A stretch of DNA of 64,000 bases, from contig JBAMJV010002092.1 of NCBI GenBank assembly GCA_037951105.1, forward strand, positions 1 to 64,000, read 5' to 3'. The DNA comes from Echinarachnius parma. Its lineage: Eukaryota > Echinodermata > Echinoidea > Clypeasteroida > Echinarachniidae. This document shows, in pieces, positions 24,117 through 37,100 of the stretch. How positions within the stretch are numbered: the stretch's first letter is position 1; each line of letters starts with the position of its first letter. A model generated the notes under the pieces. That model searched no databases, was not told the origin of the DNA, and was given only the letters and a program-made list of their open reading frames with translations. Both the position numbers and the translations under genes were made by a program.

Positions 24117-25420
24117 CTCAGCACATTTTAAACATACGATTTATAAAAGACAATATTGCAAAATATTTACAGGTAATTGCATGTTTCAAACTAGCATTAA
24201 CTATTGTACAATAAATACACCTATACATCATGTACATGTATAGTTAGGGCTTGAAAATTAGCACGTGACAGGCCCACCAAAAAGAGCTTCTAGCAACCAA
24301 CATTCCAATTCATGAAAAAATGTTCTTGGCTTAACTGGGCAAACGGCCATCAGATAAGAAATCGCATAACAAGCAGAACGTCCATTGGCTCTGAAAAGGG
24401 GATCTTTGAGGCAGCAATATACAGTTGTTAACTGGTGGTGGAGGGAATAGCACGGAATGTTTGTCCATTAATTTCCCGACAACAAAGTTAACTACTGTTT
24501 TATCATCTGACTAAATCTGGGTGCTATACACATTCATGCATCAAAAAGAACATACCTTTGGTTCTCATTGTGAAGTCATAATACAATCTCTTTTGCAGCG
24601 CGCGCCATGCAATGAACAGTGCCTCTGCCAGGGAACAGTTAAAACTGACATGGCAATCACATGACTACAGGTGTTTAGCCAATCAATGACACATATTTTA
24701 CTAAGTCAGATGATAAATACTAATATTATATGACCTATAAAGATACTGGTGTGCGATTGGTCAAAATGATGTCACGTGACCATCGCTACAAGGATGAGAA
24801 GCGTTATATTGACCGACCAGTCAATATAACGCAGTTATATTGACCGGTGATGTAATTTACGTCACAATGGGTGTGTGAAGATGAACAATGTGCGCGTATT
24901 AGCATCCTGGCACGCGCAGCGTTGTTAAGCTTTCTACGGAGATTGCGCGATCCGAAAGTAAATTTGAAAGGACGGTCGAATAAAGAAGCATTTTGCGCAG
25001 CATCTCGATTACAACACGTCTGTTCTACTGGAAGGATTTCGATTTAATCTAATGATTTTCCCTTGTCCATAATTTTATTTCAACACCAAATTTATCTTGA
25101 TTTGTATCTATATAGGTCATCATAATATAACAGATATTTACTTTTTCCTTCGGGAACCATATAACATTTCATTTCCCTTGGGGAGTTATATTTTTGTCTC
25201 GGAATACTATATTTTTCCTCAGCGCTACGCGCTTCGGACAAATATAATGTCCCTCGACACAAATATAACTTCCCTCGAGGATCTCAAATGTTATATTGCC
25301 CCTCAAGACAGTCAATATCTGTATAATATACCACCCCTCCCCCCAGTCCTCTAGTAGCTCGGAGCATTTCACTTTCCCGTCTCACATGATAAATGATGAG
25401 CGCCGGCTAGAGCTCTAGAA
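24117..25420. other. Intergenic stretch with short palindromes
   Basis: A perfect hairpin lies at 24801-24832 (arms GCGTTATATTGAC and complement, loop CGACCA). Around 25130-25340 the phrase ATATAAC/GTTATAT repeats in both orientations. This explains the overlapping open frames on both strands. No gene is supported. Confidence 0.5.
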
Positions 25421-25424
25421 AGCA

Positions 25425-25535
25425 TTTTGCACCATTTTGAAGTGTTTGTTATAACCCAGCTAGGCTATTGAACACAGAAGCTCTTGTAGGTAAGACTGCT
25501 GCTCGAACCACTCAGCCACCATGCTGGTTCTACAC
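25425..25535 (-). mobile_element. Degenerate tRNA-derived SINE head
   Basis: On the minus strand an A-box-like TGGCTGAGTGGTTCGA follows CAGCATGG, as in the SINE at 6329-6617. A degenerate B-box-like GTGTTCAATAGCC lies downstream. Confidence 0.4.
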
Positions 25536-25954
25536 ACCTTGAATTCCTTTACATAATACAGCACACACAATTATCTATTTGATAGGTGCTATTCATGCTG
25601 TGTCCATAAAAAAACAAAACCAAACATACTAACTACTAACTAACGTGTACTGTTTCATTTGTCTTTTTTTTCAATAACAGTTTTCTGACAGATCTAGAAA
25701 GAAGTACATCGTTTTTTAAAGCATCTACCTAATAAACCTGTTCCCTACTAGATTTTAAAATCCTCATATTTACAGTTAATGAGTTAAAAGTGAATTTGTA
25801 TAACTTCACACTGCATAACAATTTTTTTTCAAATCTGTATATTTTTTTTAAATACAACATGGAGACATACTGTACAAGCTGTTGGGTTAAAATGATAATG
25901 CTAAAAAAATAATATCAAATATTAAAAAATATAAAAGGTGGGTAAATTTAGTTA

Positions 25955-26951
25955 TACCATCCTAGTGGCCACCTGTCTATAGCAGCCAACCTGTGTATAC
26001 TGGCCACCAACACCGAGTGAATGCCCGCTGACAAGATCATACAAATCACTGGCACTATTTTCGTGTGTTGTTAATATCGCGTCTGTCTAGCAAGATTTCA
26101 AGAAAATAAAACCGTGAAATTAACAGCTCATACAGTAATACTGTACTGTGGACCGGCGTAAAGGCTGCAGCTGCGTAAAGGCCGCATCCCAACTTTCAGC
26201 AACAGAATAAACAAATAAATAAAATATGGTTGCAAACGCGGGCATAAAAGCAAGCAGTACAATGGCCAGAAAAATACATTGAGAACATTGGAGATCGATG
26301 CCTGAACATGCTCTAATTCTCCAGTTATCACGCAATGAAAAGTTATTTGTAAACAAGCAATGATGTTTGAAAGCACAACTCGACCAAAAGCCAAATTTGA
26401 AACACCCCTGGCTTGGTATGCTGAACACAGCAAAATGTCAGAGGCAGTATTATATTAACTTAACATGGACAATGTACATCCCCCGATAATCCATGTAGGC
26501 TGAGCATGCATGAACAATGCATAATAACACTGCCATGGCCACTGCGTTTCGCACCACAGTATCAGTGAAGCCGCACTGAACTGATTATGACCGACACTCC
26601 GACAGGTGCCCAAATATAGGCAACTTCATACTACTGCTCCACGCCGCATTATACCGCATGTAGCCAGGCCTCTACAGGGAACGCGCCGTGCCGCACGCGA
26701 TCTGCAAACAGATGACAGTGGCAGTCGATCACGGCCAGCATTATTTCCACTTCGAATTTATGAAAATTCAAAATAAAAAAAGTACGTTTCGGAGGCCAAC
26801 CTGCGTTTAATGGACACCAAACGTTACCCCCTGCAGGGGAAACACTGTAATAGAACAAGTCTATTATATAGAGGTCACCTGTCTACAGTGGCCACTTTTC
26901 TTGTTCCCCTTGGGTGGTCAGTTGTAACTTTAGACAAGTTTGACTGTAGGT
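25955..26951. mobile_element. Degenerate inverted-repeat element with GTCTATAG/GGCCACC ends
   Basis: The left part has GTGGCCACCTGTCTATAGCA. The right part has GGTCACCTGTCTACAGTGG, then TTGGGTGGTCAGTTG, ending GTTTGACTGTA. On the minus strand the right end begins CAGTCAAACTTG, typical of pogo-like terminal repeats. The interior has CG-rich non-coding sequence. A shorter relative is at 33064-33232. The left boundary is uncertain. Confidence 0.5.
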
Positions 26952-27299
26952 GCTATTAAACGCAAACAAAAATGTTTACGATCAATTTCAATCAAAGGGG
27001 AAATTAGATTTAGACATGAACTATCAAAATAAGCAGAATAATTAGTGAAAAATTGATCAAAATCAGACAAGAAACACAGGAGCTACATGTATGCCTATTT
27101 GAACAAAACGTAGAAATGAGCGATCGTTTCAAAATTGCCGCCGAATGCAACATTGCAGAGCAACTCGCCATGCCTTTAGTAAATGAAAATACACTTGGAG
27201 TTTGTAAGCTCATAAACTTGCTTTGTTATTAAGAAAATTTGAATTTTGTAGAATAATCATGTGCAAGTCAAAATGGCTGCAGCGCGCAAGTGGCAATAG

Positions 27300-27624
27300 A
27301 GGCTTTTCGCAAATGCTACGGAGGGATTCTAGTACACTAATCTCAGCTGGTGGTCGCACTCAGTCCGAAATTACCCCCGTACCGTGGAAATCTACTACGG
27401 TTGTCGGCTGAATTAGCGTCGGGTGTAGAGTGAGTACGGAGCGGCGTGGTCCGCCCGTGGTCAGCCAATCAGCGCGCTTGTTCACTCGAGCAAGGTCACG
27501 TTCCCCGTATTCTTCACTGCGAAACTGCAAATAGTTTGTGACGTAGCCAGAGTACGGGTACGGTCACAGCTGACTGCAATCCCCCGTACTCGGCACTTCC
27601 GTAGTATTTGCGAAAACAGTCTAA
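27300..27624. mobile_element. CG-rich MITE with TTTTCGCAAAT ends
   Basis: The ends are GGCTTTTCGCAAATGCTACG and TAGTATTTGCGAAAACAGTC, giving inverted arms of about 22 bp with mismatches. It is unusually GC-rich for the window and lies about 210 bases past the gene B stop. Confidence 0.6.
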
Positions 27625-27673
27625 TATCAAACGATACACAAAATCTGAGCTAAATTCATCCTGTCATAACTTT

Positions 27674-27679
27674 TTTATT
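27674..27679 (-). terminator. Possible gene B polyadenylation signal
   Basis: AATAAA on the minus strand, about 155 bases after the gene B stop codon. The position is plausible, but the motif is frequent by chance. Confidence 0.35.
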
Positions 27680-27834
27680 GCTCTACCGTTTTGGCTCAGA
27701 TTTTCCCTCATGATTCTTCACATTCACTTCATTCTACAGCAACCATCACGTTTCTGGGGTGGAATTACTCTTTAACTTGTGGAATCAATGAGAGTTTAAT
27801 AATTCGTTATCAAAATCAATTTTGTTCCCAGTCA

Positions 27835-28127
27835 TCAAGGCCTAGTATCCGGCTGGTAATGGATATTGAATATCTCAACAAGCTTGTCTGCCTCGTGTTT
27901 ATCTTTGATAGAAAGATGTTGAAGTACCTTGCGGTAAGTTAGATCTTTTCCCATCACCTTCAAGGCACTCTTAAAGAGCTCAATATTACGCTCCCTATAA
28001 CGCTTGTCTTCTTCAATGCCCTCAATAATACGTTCAGGAAGTCCACACAGCCTGCAGATTCTCGTTGCTTCTAAGACAGTGATGTCATCTGACAGCTGCT
28101 GTAGGAATTTCATGTTTACTACATGAT
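27835..28127 (-). CDS. Gene B exon: C-terminal death domain
   Basis: The acceptor is TATTTTCCAG and the stop TGA at 27837-27835. It has 97 residues, entering in phase 1. The helix pattern fits a death domain: MKFLQQLSDDITVLEATRIC, then CGLPERIIEGIEED, a fourth-helix region IELFKSALKVMG, then DLTYRKVLQHL and a final amphipathic helix. The conserved tryptophan of the family is absent, as in genes A and C. Against gene C only scattered positions match (FLQxL, CRL, IEL, LTYRxV, ADxL), far less than in the linker exons. Confidence 0.87.
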
Positions 28128-31100
28128 CTGGAAAATATAAACAAAGAATAGTATAAAGAGTATCAAATAAGTAATACAATCATGTATATTTCTCCCTATA
28201 GTGAACTACTTAACATGTTGCTTACGGGAACCGTGTGGGCTATGTACAAAGTCTATGAGGAAAATCGAAGGGAACAGGTTAGATGGTTCATAATGTGACC
28301 AAAAAGCTTGCTTGAGCTTGCTACACGTAGCATTCAAATAAACTACGTTTTATTCTTGGAATAGTCAGGCTGATCACGAGGTAGTATAGAAATAATCATC
28401 GAGGGTAATGGTCATTTCTATACCACCAAGGTATTAAGCACATTGGTTAGTTGTCTTATATCACTCATCAGCAATGTGGATAGAATGAATCTCACTAAAA
28501 ATGAGTGAAAATCACTTTAAATTTGTAATTTCTCTGCTTGCCCGTTCAAGAGATACCAAGGCCCTCCCCAGATTATGTCTCACCCACGGCCCACCTATAA
28601 CATTTTTGTTTTGGTTACATTTTAGACCCTATTTTCAGTTAATCACTGATATAGCTTGACATGTGATATTGAACCAAAACCAAACTAGAGTATGAAGGCC
28701 CCTTTTTTTACGAAGTTAAGTGCGCGCTCTACCAATCTTGCCACACAACGTCCACAAAATCTTCAACAAAATAATGGCCTCAATATGAATTTGTGCTTAT
28801 GTATTACCTTGGTACACATAAACTAATACGGCCCACCTATAACATTTTTGTTTTGGTTACATTTTAGACCCTATTTTCAGTTAATCACTGATATAGCTTG
28901 ACATGTGATATTGAACCAAAACCAAACTAGAGTATGAAGGCCCCTTTTTTTACGAAGTTAAGTGCGCGCTCTACCAATCTTGCCACACAACGTCCACAAA
29001 ATCTTCAACAAAATAATGGCCTCAATATGAATTTGTGCTTATGTATTACCTTGGTACACATAAACTAATACTTGTTTAATTAGTTAAAGTGATCCACGCT
29101 TTTTGATTGTAGTCAAAACAATGGGGAGTAGGTGGTCAAATATGACATTGATGATCATTTTTTCACTAGATCAACTTTGATAATGAAATAGTCACTTATC
29201 ATTCAGGAGTATCTTAAAATAATGATATTGATATTTATTTGAAGTGTCAAATATCATACTTGGAATTTTTGTTATGAAGTTGATGGATCACTTAACCGTT
29301 TACTACCATGAGGACATCATACTATGTAGGTCTATAAGCAATATTGAACTGAATGTCATTTTATGACAACCATAAAGGTAGTTTTAGAATTTAGGAACCT
29401 ACCTGGTTGTATTGCTTCCTCATCATTCTCTGGACGGGGGCTGTTGTTGTCATTGGTAACGTTGTTACTCTTATCTGGTGGTGATTCCGGCTGGGCCGTG
29501 GGTTGTTTAGAGGGTGGAGTTGGGGTGTCTTCGAGACCACCATTGGAATTAGCACCAAAAGGATTCTCTTTACAGTCAGTCGTGGGATTGTGGTCCTTGT
29601 TCGGGGTGGCAATATTACCGTACTCAGGAGATGAAATGTCTTTTGAAGTACTGTTCTGGTGGTTTGATAATTCTGGAAGCCCGTTTTCAGTTCTAGCACC
29701 AGCCCCCACGTTTGAAGAGGCCCCTCCCCCATTGAGTCCATTCAATTCACTCGCTGATTCTATATTCATCTCTGGTGTTAGGTGATCAAGGTCTTGTTTT
29801 GCGTTCCGCGTGTCGTCGGGGGATTCAAGGTGTTTGTTTGCATTCCGCGTGTCTGAGGAGTTGTCTTCAGGGGATTCAAGGTCTGTCCTTTTCCCCACAT
29901 CAGATGTTTCGCTGGCAGAAGCTCCACTTGACGGACTGCGTTCATGTCCTGTGTTTCCTTCTTCAGCTGGGGAAAATGATCAGAGAGAACAGAATTATAC
30001 TAAATAGTTTAGGACACAAAAAAACATAGCGGAAAGTCCTTTTTGAATCAAAGTAAAGAAATACATAGAATACAAAGAATTTTGATAATATTGATATGAG
30101 GGGAAGAGAGCATCTTGAATAATAATCATAATAATAACAATAATTAAATAATATTGACTGGCCTTGAGGGTGACACAACATTTATTGCCTGAACTAGATT
30201 CATATTGCCCGAGTCGAAGACGAGGGCAATATGGATCTAGTGAGGGCAATATTTGTAGTGTAGCCCGAAATGGTCCAGTCAATATTGTAATTATTAACAA
30301 ATCAGACATCTCGAGCGAACATGCAATATATCAATTTAAAGGGTACAGATTGTCACAATTCTTACAATTATTGAACGATGTTTAAACTTCAAGTTTTAAT
30401 CAAATGCATCTTCAACCCAGTTTGTAAAGAATCATTACTTAGCTAGCGCGTAAGTTATAGCAGAGATGCCAACACATATTATTACGTGATAAAACAGATA
30501 CGCGCAAATTTCCATTCATACGTCATTAATAAACGTGTGTATGATGTTGCCTGAATACTTGTAATAGATGCGCATCTACAAGTATTCAGACAATGGTTTG
30601 AATAGGAGCCATTGAAGTGCATTAATGCATATCATTGACCGAGGTCCATTCAAACCTAATAATGGCGGCCTCCAGTGTTCGCATAAATAGTGGTAAAGCC
30701 TATAGAGTTTTCACATTTTTCTTCCAAAGCAGAAATCTGAGTCGGAGTAATGTTACATATAATAAACAGGAATATTACGATGTATAAAGTAGTATAAACT
30801 CTTTTCTTGAGTGGCATTGCCCTTTAAAGGGTGGAGAACGTAGTTTTCATTTTGCTGGCCCTACGGTGTGGAATAGTCTGCCAATAGAATTAAGGTTGTC
30901 CCCCACAGTAGATATATTTAAAAGAAATTTAAAAACATATTTTTTTTTTGTAGATTGGAGAGGTTGTTCAGCGCATTGAACAGTTTTTAACTGGAAATGC
31001 GCTATATAACATGTAAGTGTTAATTATTATTATTATTATTATACAATTATCAGGCAGTTGGGTTTTCTTTTCTGTTGTTTTGCTTGTCAATTGAAATTTT

Positions 31101-34100
31101 AAAAAAGGTGTTGACAAATATCCCCTGGTTATTCTTCCCACCTGTTTGCTGATTCAGCAAAGGTTCGTCCTCTCCCTGTTGACATCTTCCCTTCTCCTTA
31201 CTCTCCCCACTTTTGCCACGGGTGGTCGGGTGGTTCTCAGCAGATCTCTTCCCATCTGGCGGCCTTCCAGAGGATGATCCAGACGGTGATGCCCCATCGA
31301 CGTTGCTAGTCCCGGAGGCACCAGGTAGTTGCTTCCCATCTTTGTTTACAGTCGCGTAGATGGGATAAGAGGGTTCTTCACAGTCTGCCTGTTCAGAATT
31401 AGTGGCCTCTGAAGGGTTCAGGTCGACTATCGGTGCATGATTGGAACTGTCGCCACCAGATGCCCTTGGAGAATCCTGACGAGCAGCAGGAGGATTGTTT
31501 TGGGGGACATCATCTCTATAGACAGCATAGCAATCGTCTGGCTCTTGTGGCGGATGTTGAGGCACTTGTCCATTTGGCCGAATGTTACGGAGAGGCATAT
31601 TTCCGTTTTCATCATCATTCTGAGCATTGCCTCTGTCCTGCCCTTTCCCTGTGGAAAATTGTAAAGACTTTATTTAGAGAAATAGCTGCAATGAGTAAAA
31701 TCTTTTTCAATTGTCAAAAAAGATAATTATTTGATTTCCCTTAATAATCCACAACATGTACTTACATACAATTTTCATTTGATAACTCATAGGCATCATT
31801 AACACAAACCATGGTATAGCCTCTAGAGGTACACATACTTTCAAAATATAATCTGAACATCATATCATTTATGGGCAACTCACCATACGTGTATTGTACA
31901 TGAAAATTCACTTATTTATTATTGGGGTTGCTAAATTCACTTTTATTTTTATTTTTCTTGCCCAAAATATGAAGGAATACTGATGAGTCTATTAGTTTAA
32001 ATGTACATGTGCAAACTTATAAAATAGCTTTGTAATTTGTATAAGTAAAATCTACTGTTGTGAAAATATCATGTACGTATATCACATTGGCAGCAGCTAG
32101 CAAATATTGTAAAGCGCTTAGAGATGATTATCAATCGTGATAGACGCTATATAAATAGTGGATATTATTATTATTATATCATGATCAGCAGCAGAAACAA
32201 ACAACACGCAATTGCTCAATAAAGTTTAAACTGTTATACCATTTTTGCTCAGATTTTGTATTACAGTTCTTCTGTTTCGACTGCTTTTGTAGCAAACATC
32301 ACATTCCTAGGGTGGAGTTCCCCTTTAATACAGGGCTCCACACTTACCCTTTTTTGTCAGTGGCCAGGTCGGGCCAGTGAAATAGTTTCTTCCCCTTTTT
32401 TAGTGGCCCGAAAGAAAAATTTACTGAACAGAAAATGTTATTTCATGAGTAAACTTTACTATTCAAAATATCACTCCTTCCTGATCAAACCTGTGATTTA
32501 TATCTATTGATAAAGCATGACATGGAAGAAAACAAGATTTTTTCTAATTTTGTCAAGGTCGGGTTGAAAATCTGCCAATCGGGCTACCAAAATATGACTT
32601 TTATACGTTTTTTTGCTGACCCAAAGTGCAATTTTACTGGCCCTAGTCCAGTGCGTGTACACATATTTTCATATACCACAGGAAAGTATTTTTGCTGATA
32701 TAACCTAGCATAAATTCTGTCCATGATGGAAAAGGGAAATCATATCAAGACAAGGGGAACAAGATGAATCAGAAAAAAAATAATAACGGACAATCTAGAA
32801 CAAAGTAAAAAAAAAAAAAAAAAAAAATCATTTTCTCACATTTATACTTGTAGAGTAGATAGAAGATGATGGTCGATAGTACGACGACGAAACAAATTAG
32901 GAAGATGACAATACCAAACATAGCCCAGAATGCACTCTTATCTCCATCTGTTAGTGTAAAGAGAACAGGAATATACATTTCTAAAATATACACATCTCCA
33001 AAATTGAAACATTTTGCAAACTGTCTTTTCAGGCTTCAACAACCAGTACCTTCACAGCCATGCATACTTGGCAAACCTGTCTCTTAGTGGTCACCTGCCT
33101 ATGGCACCAAACCTGCATATAACGGCTGTACAAATTGATCCCCTAAAAAGAAAAACCATGCTAAGAAACCTCTCTAGAGAGTGGCCACTTATCTGGTTTC
33201 CCTTTGGTCTTCACTACACACAGGTACAATAAATTTAAATTTGATGATAGTATCATAAATAATTGTCAAATTTATGAAATTGAAAACTTGATAAACAATG
33301 ACTGATAATGAAAGTTAGAAGTTGAAAAATGCACTATTGTCATACAGTCTTTTTTTCTTTGAAGAAGGGAAGTAAGTGTAATTACATGTATATGAATGAT
33401 TGTAATATTAAAATAAATAATAACTTTATCCTAGGCTCTTCGGGGCTTATGCAGAAGTGCTATATGAATATTATCTTGTTTCATTATTATAATTTATGGT
33501 ATTATTTTAATATTAGTAAATATCATTATCTATAATTTATCGAACTTGTGTTTCAAGTTTTTTTTTATTAAACAAGGCTATAAATTAAACATAATATATA
33601 CTCAAGTGAATCTCACTGTTAGACTGATTCCCTGCGGACACTACGTTACGCAATTCTGGCGGGTTGGTCACATTTCCTGTTCTTCTTGATGACGGGTCAG
33701 GCAACGAGGGAGAAGTTTCTAATGCCGTTGTCAGAATTAATGTAGTGCTCTGGATCCGGTGTCCAGTCGGAGTCCCAGGAGTAGTAGGAAGACTTGGGCC
33801 CACCACTGCCGGGGGTGAAGTTGTCAAAGAGACGCAGACGGTATCATTCCCAATTGTGCACTCTTTTTCTACCTTCTGACCAGGTGCACATACCGTGCAA
33901 GAGTGACACGAGGTGCAATTGTTGAAAAATGACTGAAAGGACCCTCGTGGACAAGAAACGCACCTGCAATTGTTAGAAAGAAAAGAAAAAGGCATGTCTA
34001 GATAAACCTTAAGATCATTTATCATTTACCTCTGACTGATCTTGTTTGGCAGGGCTCCACCATAATTTTGTTTCTGCTAATTTTGGCCCGATTGGGCCAG

Positions 34101-37100
34101 CAAAAATATTTTCTCTAAAATTTCAGAGGCCCCATTTGGTTACTGGCCCCATATTTACATTTCATTTTCAAACGGTCTAGTATTCACAATGTCATTAATT
34201 CATTTATTGATAACTCAAACAACAACTCAATTCCAAAGGGATTGTATGTATGATGTGTAAATGGTCATACCCTATAGTACGGCCATTTACATTGTAGGTG
34301 TGGCTAGGGGCAGTTATTATAGTAACAATAATAAACAAACATAATTGTGCCATCATTTTATTCTGAGGTGCATCATACTGTACAGTATATTATTTCCATG
34401 GCAGTAGCCGAGCTGCCTGCAATTAAGCAGGCTCTTCAAGCATTTCAAGGAATAAATTCCTGCCAGGTACCCATTTACTACACCTGGGTTGAGAGCAGCA
34501 ATTGTGGATAGAAATTAATTAGTCACACTTGGGTATTGAAATACCAAAGCCCAAACCAATATACCACATACAACACTCCAAATGGCAAGAAACTCTGGAA
34601 AAAGTGCCCTTAGCAAGGCTTTTTTGCCAATTAGTGCTATAGAGATTTACTCACATTATCATACATACATGTACTTACATATTATAACCATCTACACAAA
34701 GCCTGACCATTTGGCCTTCGGAGCAAGAAGGAGTAGCGACATTGCCATTCGGATTGCATGTTGAGTAGTAATGATAAGAGTCAAGTGACTCTTTACATTC
34801 CTGCCAAAATAAAGATAAAATCAAGATGTATAACATATTCATTTCAGGTATGGTAATAAAATCATGATCAAAACTAACAAAATCAGCAGAATTATAAAAA
34901 CATTGATCCAATTACAATTATGCCAAAACATTTTATATATTAAAGTTCAAACTCTAAACAATATTTTGTCCATAGAAAGTTTGTCCAGGTTGAAGCCAAA
35001 TATCAGAATTGGGTTACAGAAAACCTGCATGGCCAAACGAATTCATCAAATGGTTATGGAAATAGTATAAGCCCGGGACTTATTGATAAATCTTATGTGA
35101 AAATAGTATGTGATATTAAAAGCAATATTATTTGTTTGCGTGTGGGACAAGCATTTCCCAATACTGTTTAGCTTTAACCCTAAAAAGACTGGGCTATTTT
35201 GAACCTTTAAAAAACTGGGGGGGGGGGGGGGGGGGGCTAAAAGGGCCCCCCTAAGATCTCGGCAACCAAAACTCTGATCGACTCCAAATTTGGCATGGTG
35301 ATAGACGTTCATGAGATCTACAATATTGCATAGTTAAATAAAAATAAAAATTAGAATATGCTAATTAGAGCTAATTAATTATGCAAAAATTGTATTTTTT
35401 TGTATTTTTGTATTTTTCTTGGCAACCGAAACTTTGATTGACTCCAAATTTGGCATAGTGGTAGATGTCCATGAGCTCTACAATATTGCATAGTTAAAAT
35501 CTTCTTTTTAATTAGAATATGCTAATTAGAGCTAATTAATTATGCAAAATTTTTTTTGTTGTTGTATTTTTTGTATTTTTCTTTATATATGGTGATTCTT
35601 ATGAAACAAAACTGTGTTCCTGGTACAATAAACATGCTAAGATTATATAAATTTACACAATCTCTGGTAAAACAACAGGATAATCATGAAAATTGATTTA
35701 GTTTTACCGTTTTCTATGTTTTTCTTTGTTTTTATCTTTTTTCTTTGTTTTTCTTTGTTTTATTCTTTATATATTGTATTGTTTTATGCAAATGAGAATG
35801 TAATAAGTTTTATTCACCATGCCAAAATTGGAATACTAACAGTACATGTGAAAAGATGGGTATAAAACTGCAACATAAAAGGTGCATCTAAAAACTCTGT
35901 ATGTTATATATATGGAAGAATAAAAAATTAAAAAATGAATTTTCAGTGACACGCGATCGCAAAATGTTACATAACACCCGGATCGTTGACCCGATGTGCA
36001 CAAAATTGGTATCAAAAGATGTGCAAGACTCTAAGGAAAAAAGTCATTAAGTGGCACCGTAAAATATTTAAGCATTGCGAAGTAATCGCGAAAATAGAGG
36101 AGGGGGGGCTAAATCAGTCCCCCCCCCCCCCCAGTCTTTTTAGGGTTAAGTGTAGAGCATGGAGATTGAACAGAAAGAGATAAAAGAATAAAGGTGAATA
36201 TTATTGAAATTATACAAATGATCAAACCACTAGTGCCAAGACGTCAGACAATCATGCAAACTAATTGTATAACTTAGATGGGCAATTCCAAACAAAACAG
36301 GACATGGATCCCAAAGTTTGACAAGAAATGCAGAGATTTTCTCACTATGTTCATATGAATTTGTAAAACTAGTTGACCTATCAGGCCACTAAAATTTGAC
36401 TTTTAATGTATCTATGTAGTAATACTGTCCAAACCCACAAAACTTACTTATACCTTGTTGTATTCGTATTACAATAGAAGCATGGAACATGTTTTTTTTT
36501 CTTCGAATTTCCCTTTCGTTAAAAAGATATTTATGATTGAAGAGTTCAGATTTGTAACTATCCACTGGATAGTCATAACTGTGTAATTGTAATCATCCAC
36601 TGGAAAGTTATTACCTAATTAAGTTGTGTACAAGTCAGTGCGATGTGTTAGCAAATCACAGAGATACATATTTCATAGCAAACATTTATCACTTGTTGTA
36701 CATGTCAACAAAGTTATCAAATGTTACTGGCCGTGCATACAGGGATGTGGGTGTAAAAACAAATTTCTCCAGGGGGGCCGACCAAATAAAATTCTTCCCG
36801 ACTGTCTTATACCTGATTTTTCCCCAAAAATTAATTGATTTTGTCAGAATGTGCGAGCAGTTTTGCCTAAATGCGAAAGTTTTGCCATGAGAGGCGCGAT
36901 TCCACCCGAATATGATGTGATTTAATTTGGCCAAAATATAAATTATTTTTCAAAACAGTCAGCTATCAACTATCAACAGCTATATACATAGCCCCCAATA
37001 GTCATGCCTGTACGATCAAGAAAACATATATTAATAAAGCCACACTAGCTTAGTTTCAATCTTGTCTTTTTCAGACCGATATTGAACTGATTATTATTGA

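Noticed and set aside
25097-25372. Overlapping open frames on both strands
   Set aside because: They arise from repeated ATATAAC/GTTATAT words in both orientations. No domain or splice context.
26120-26433. Two overlapping minus-strand frames of about 100 codons
   Set aside because: They lie inside a degenerate inverted-repeat element and show no known domain.
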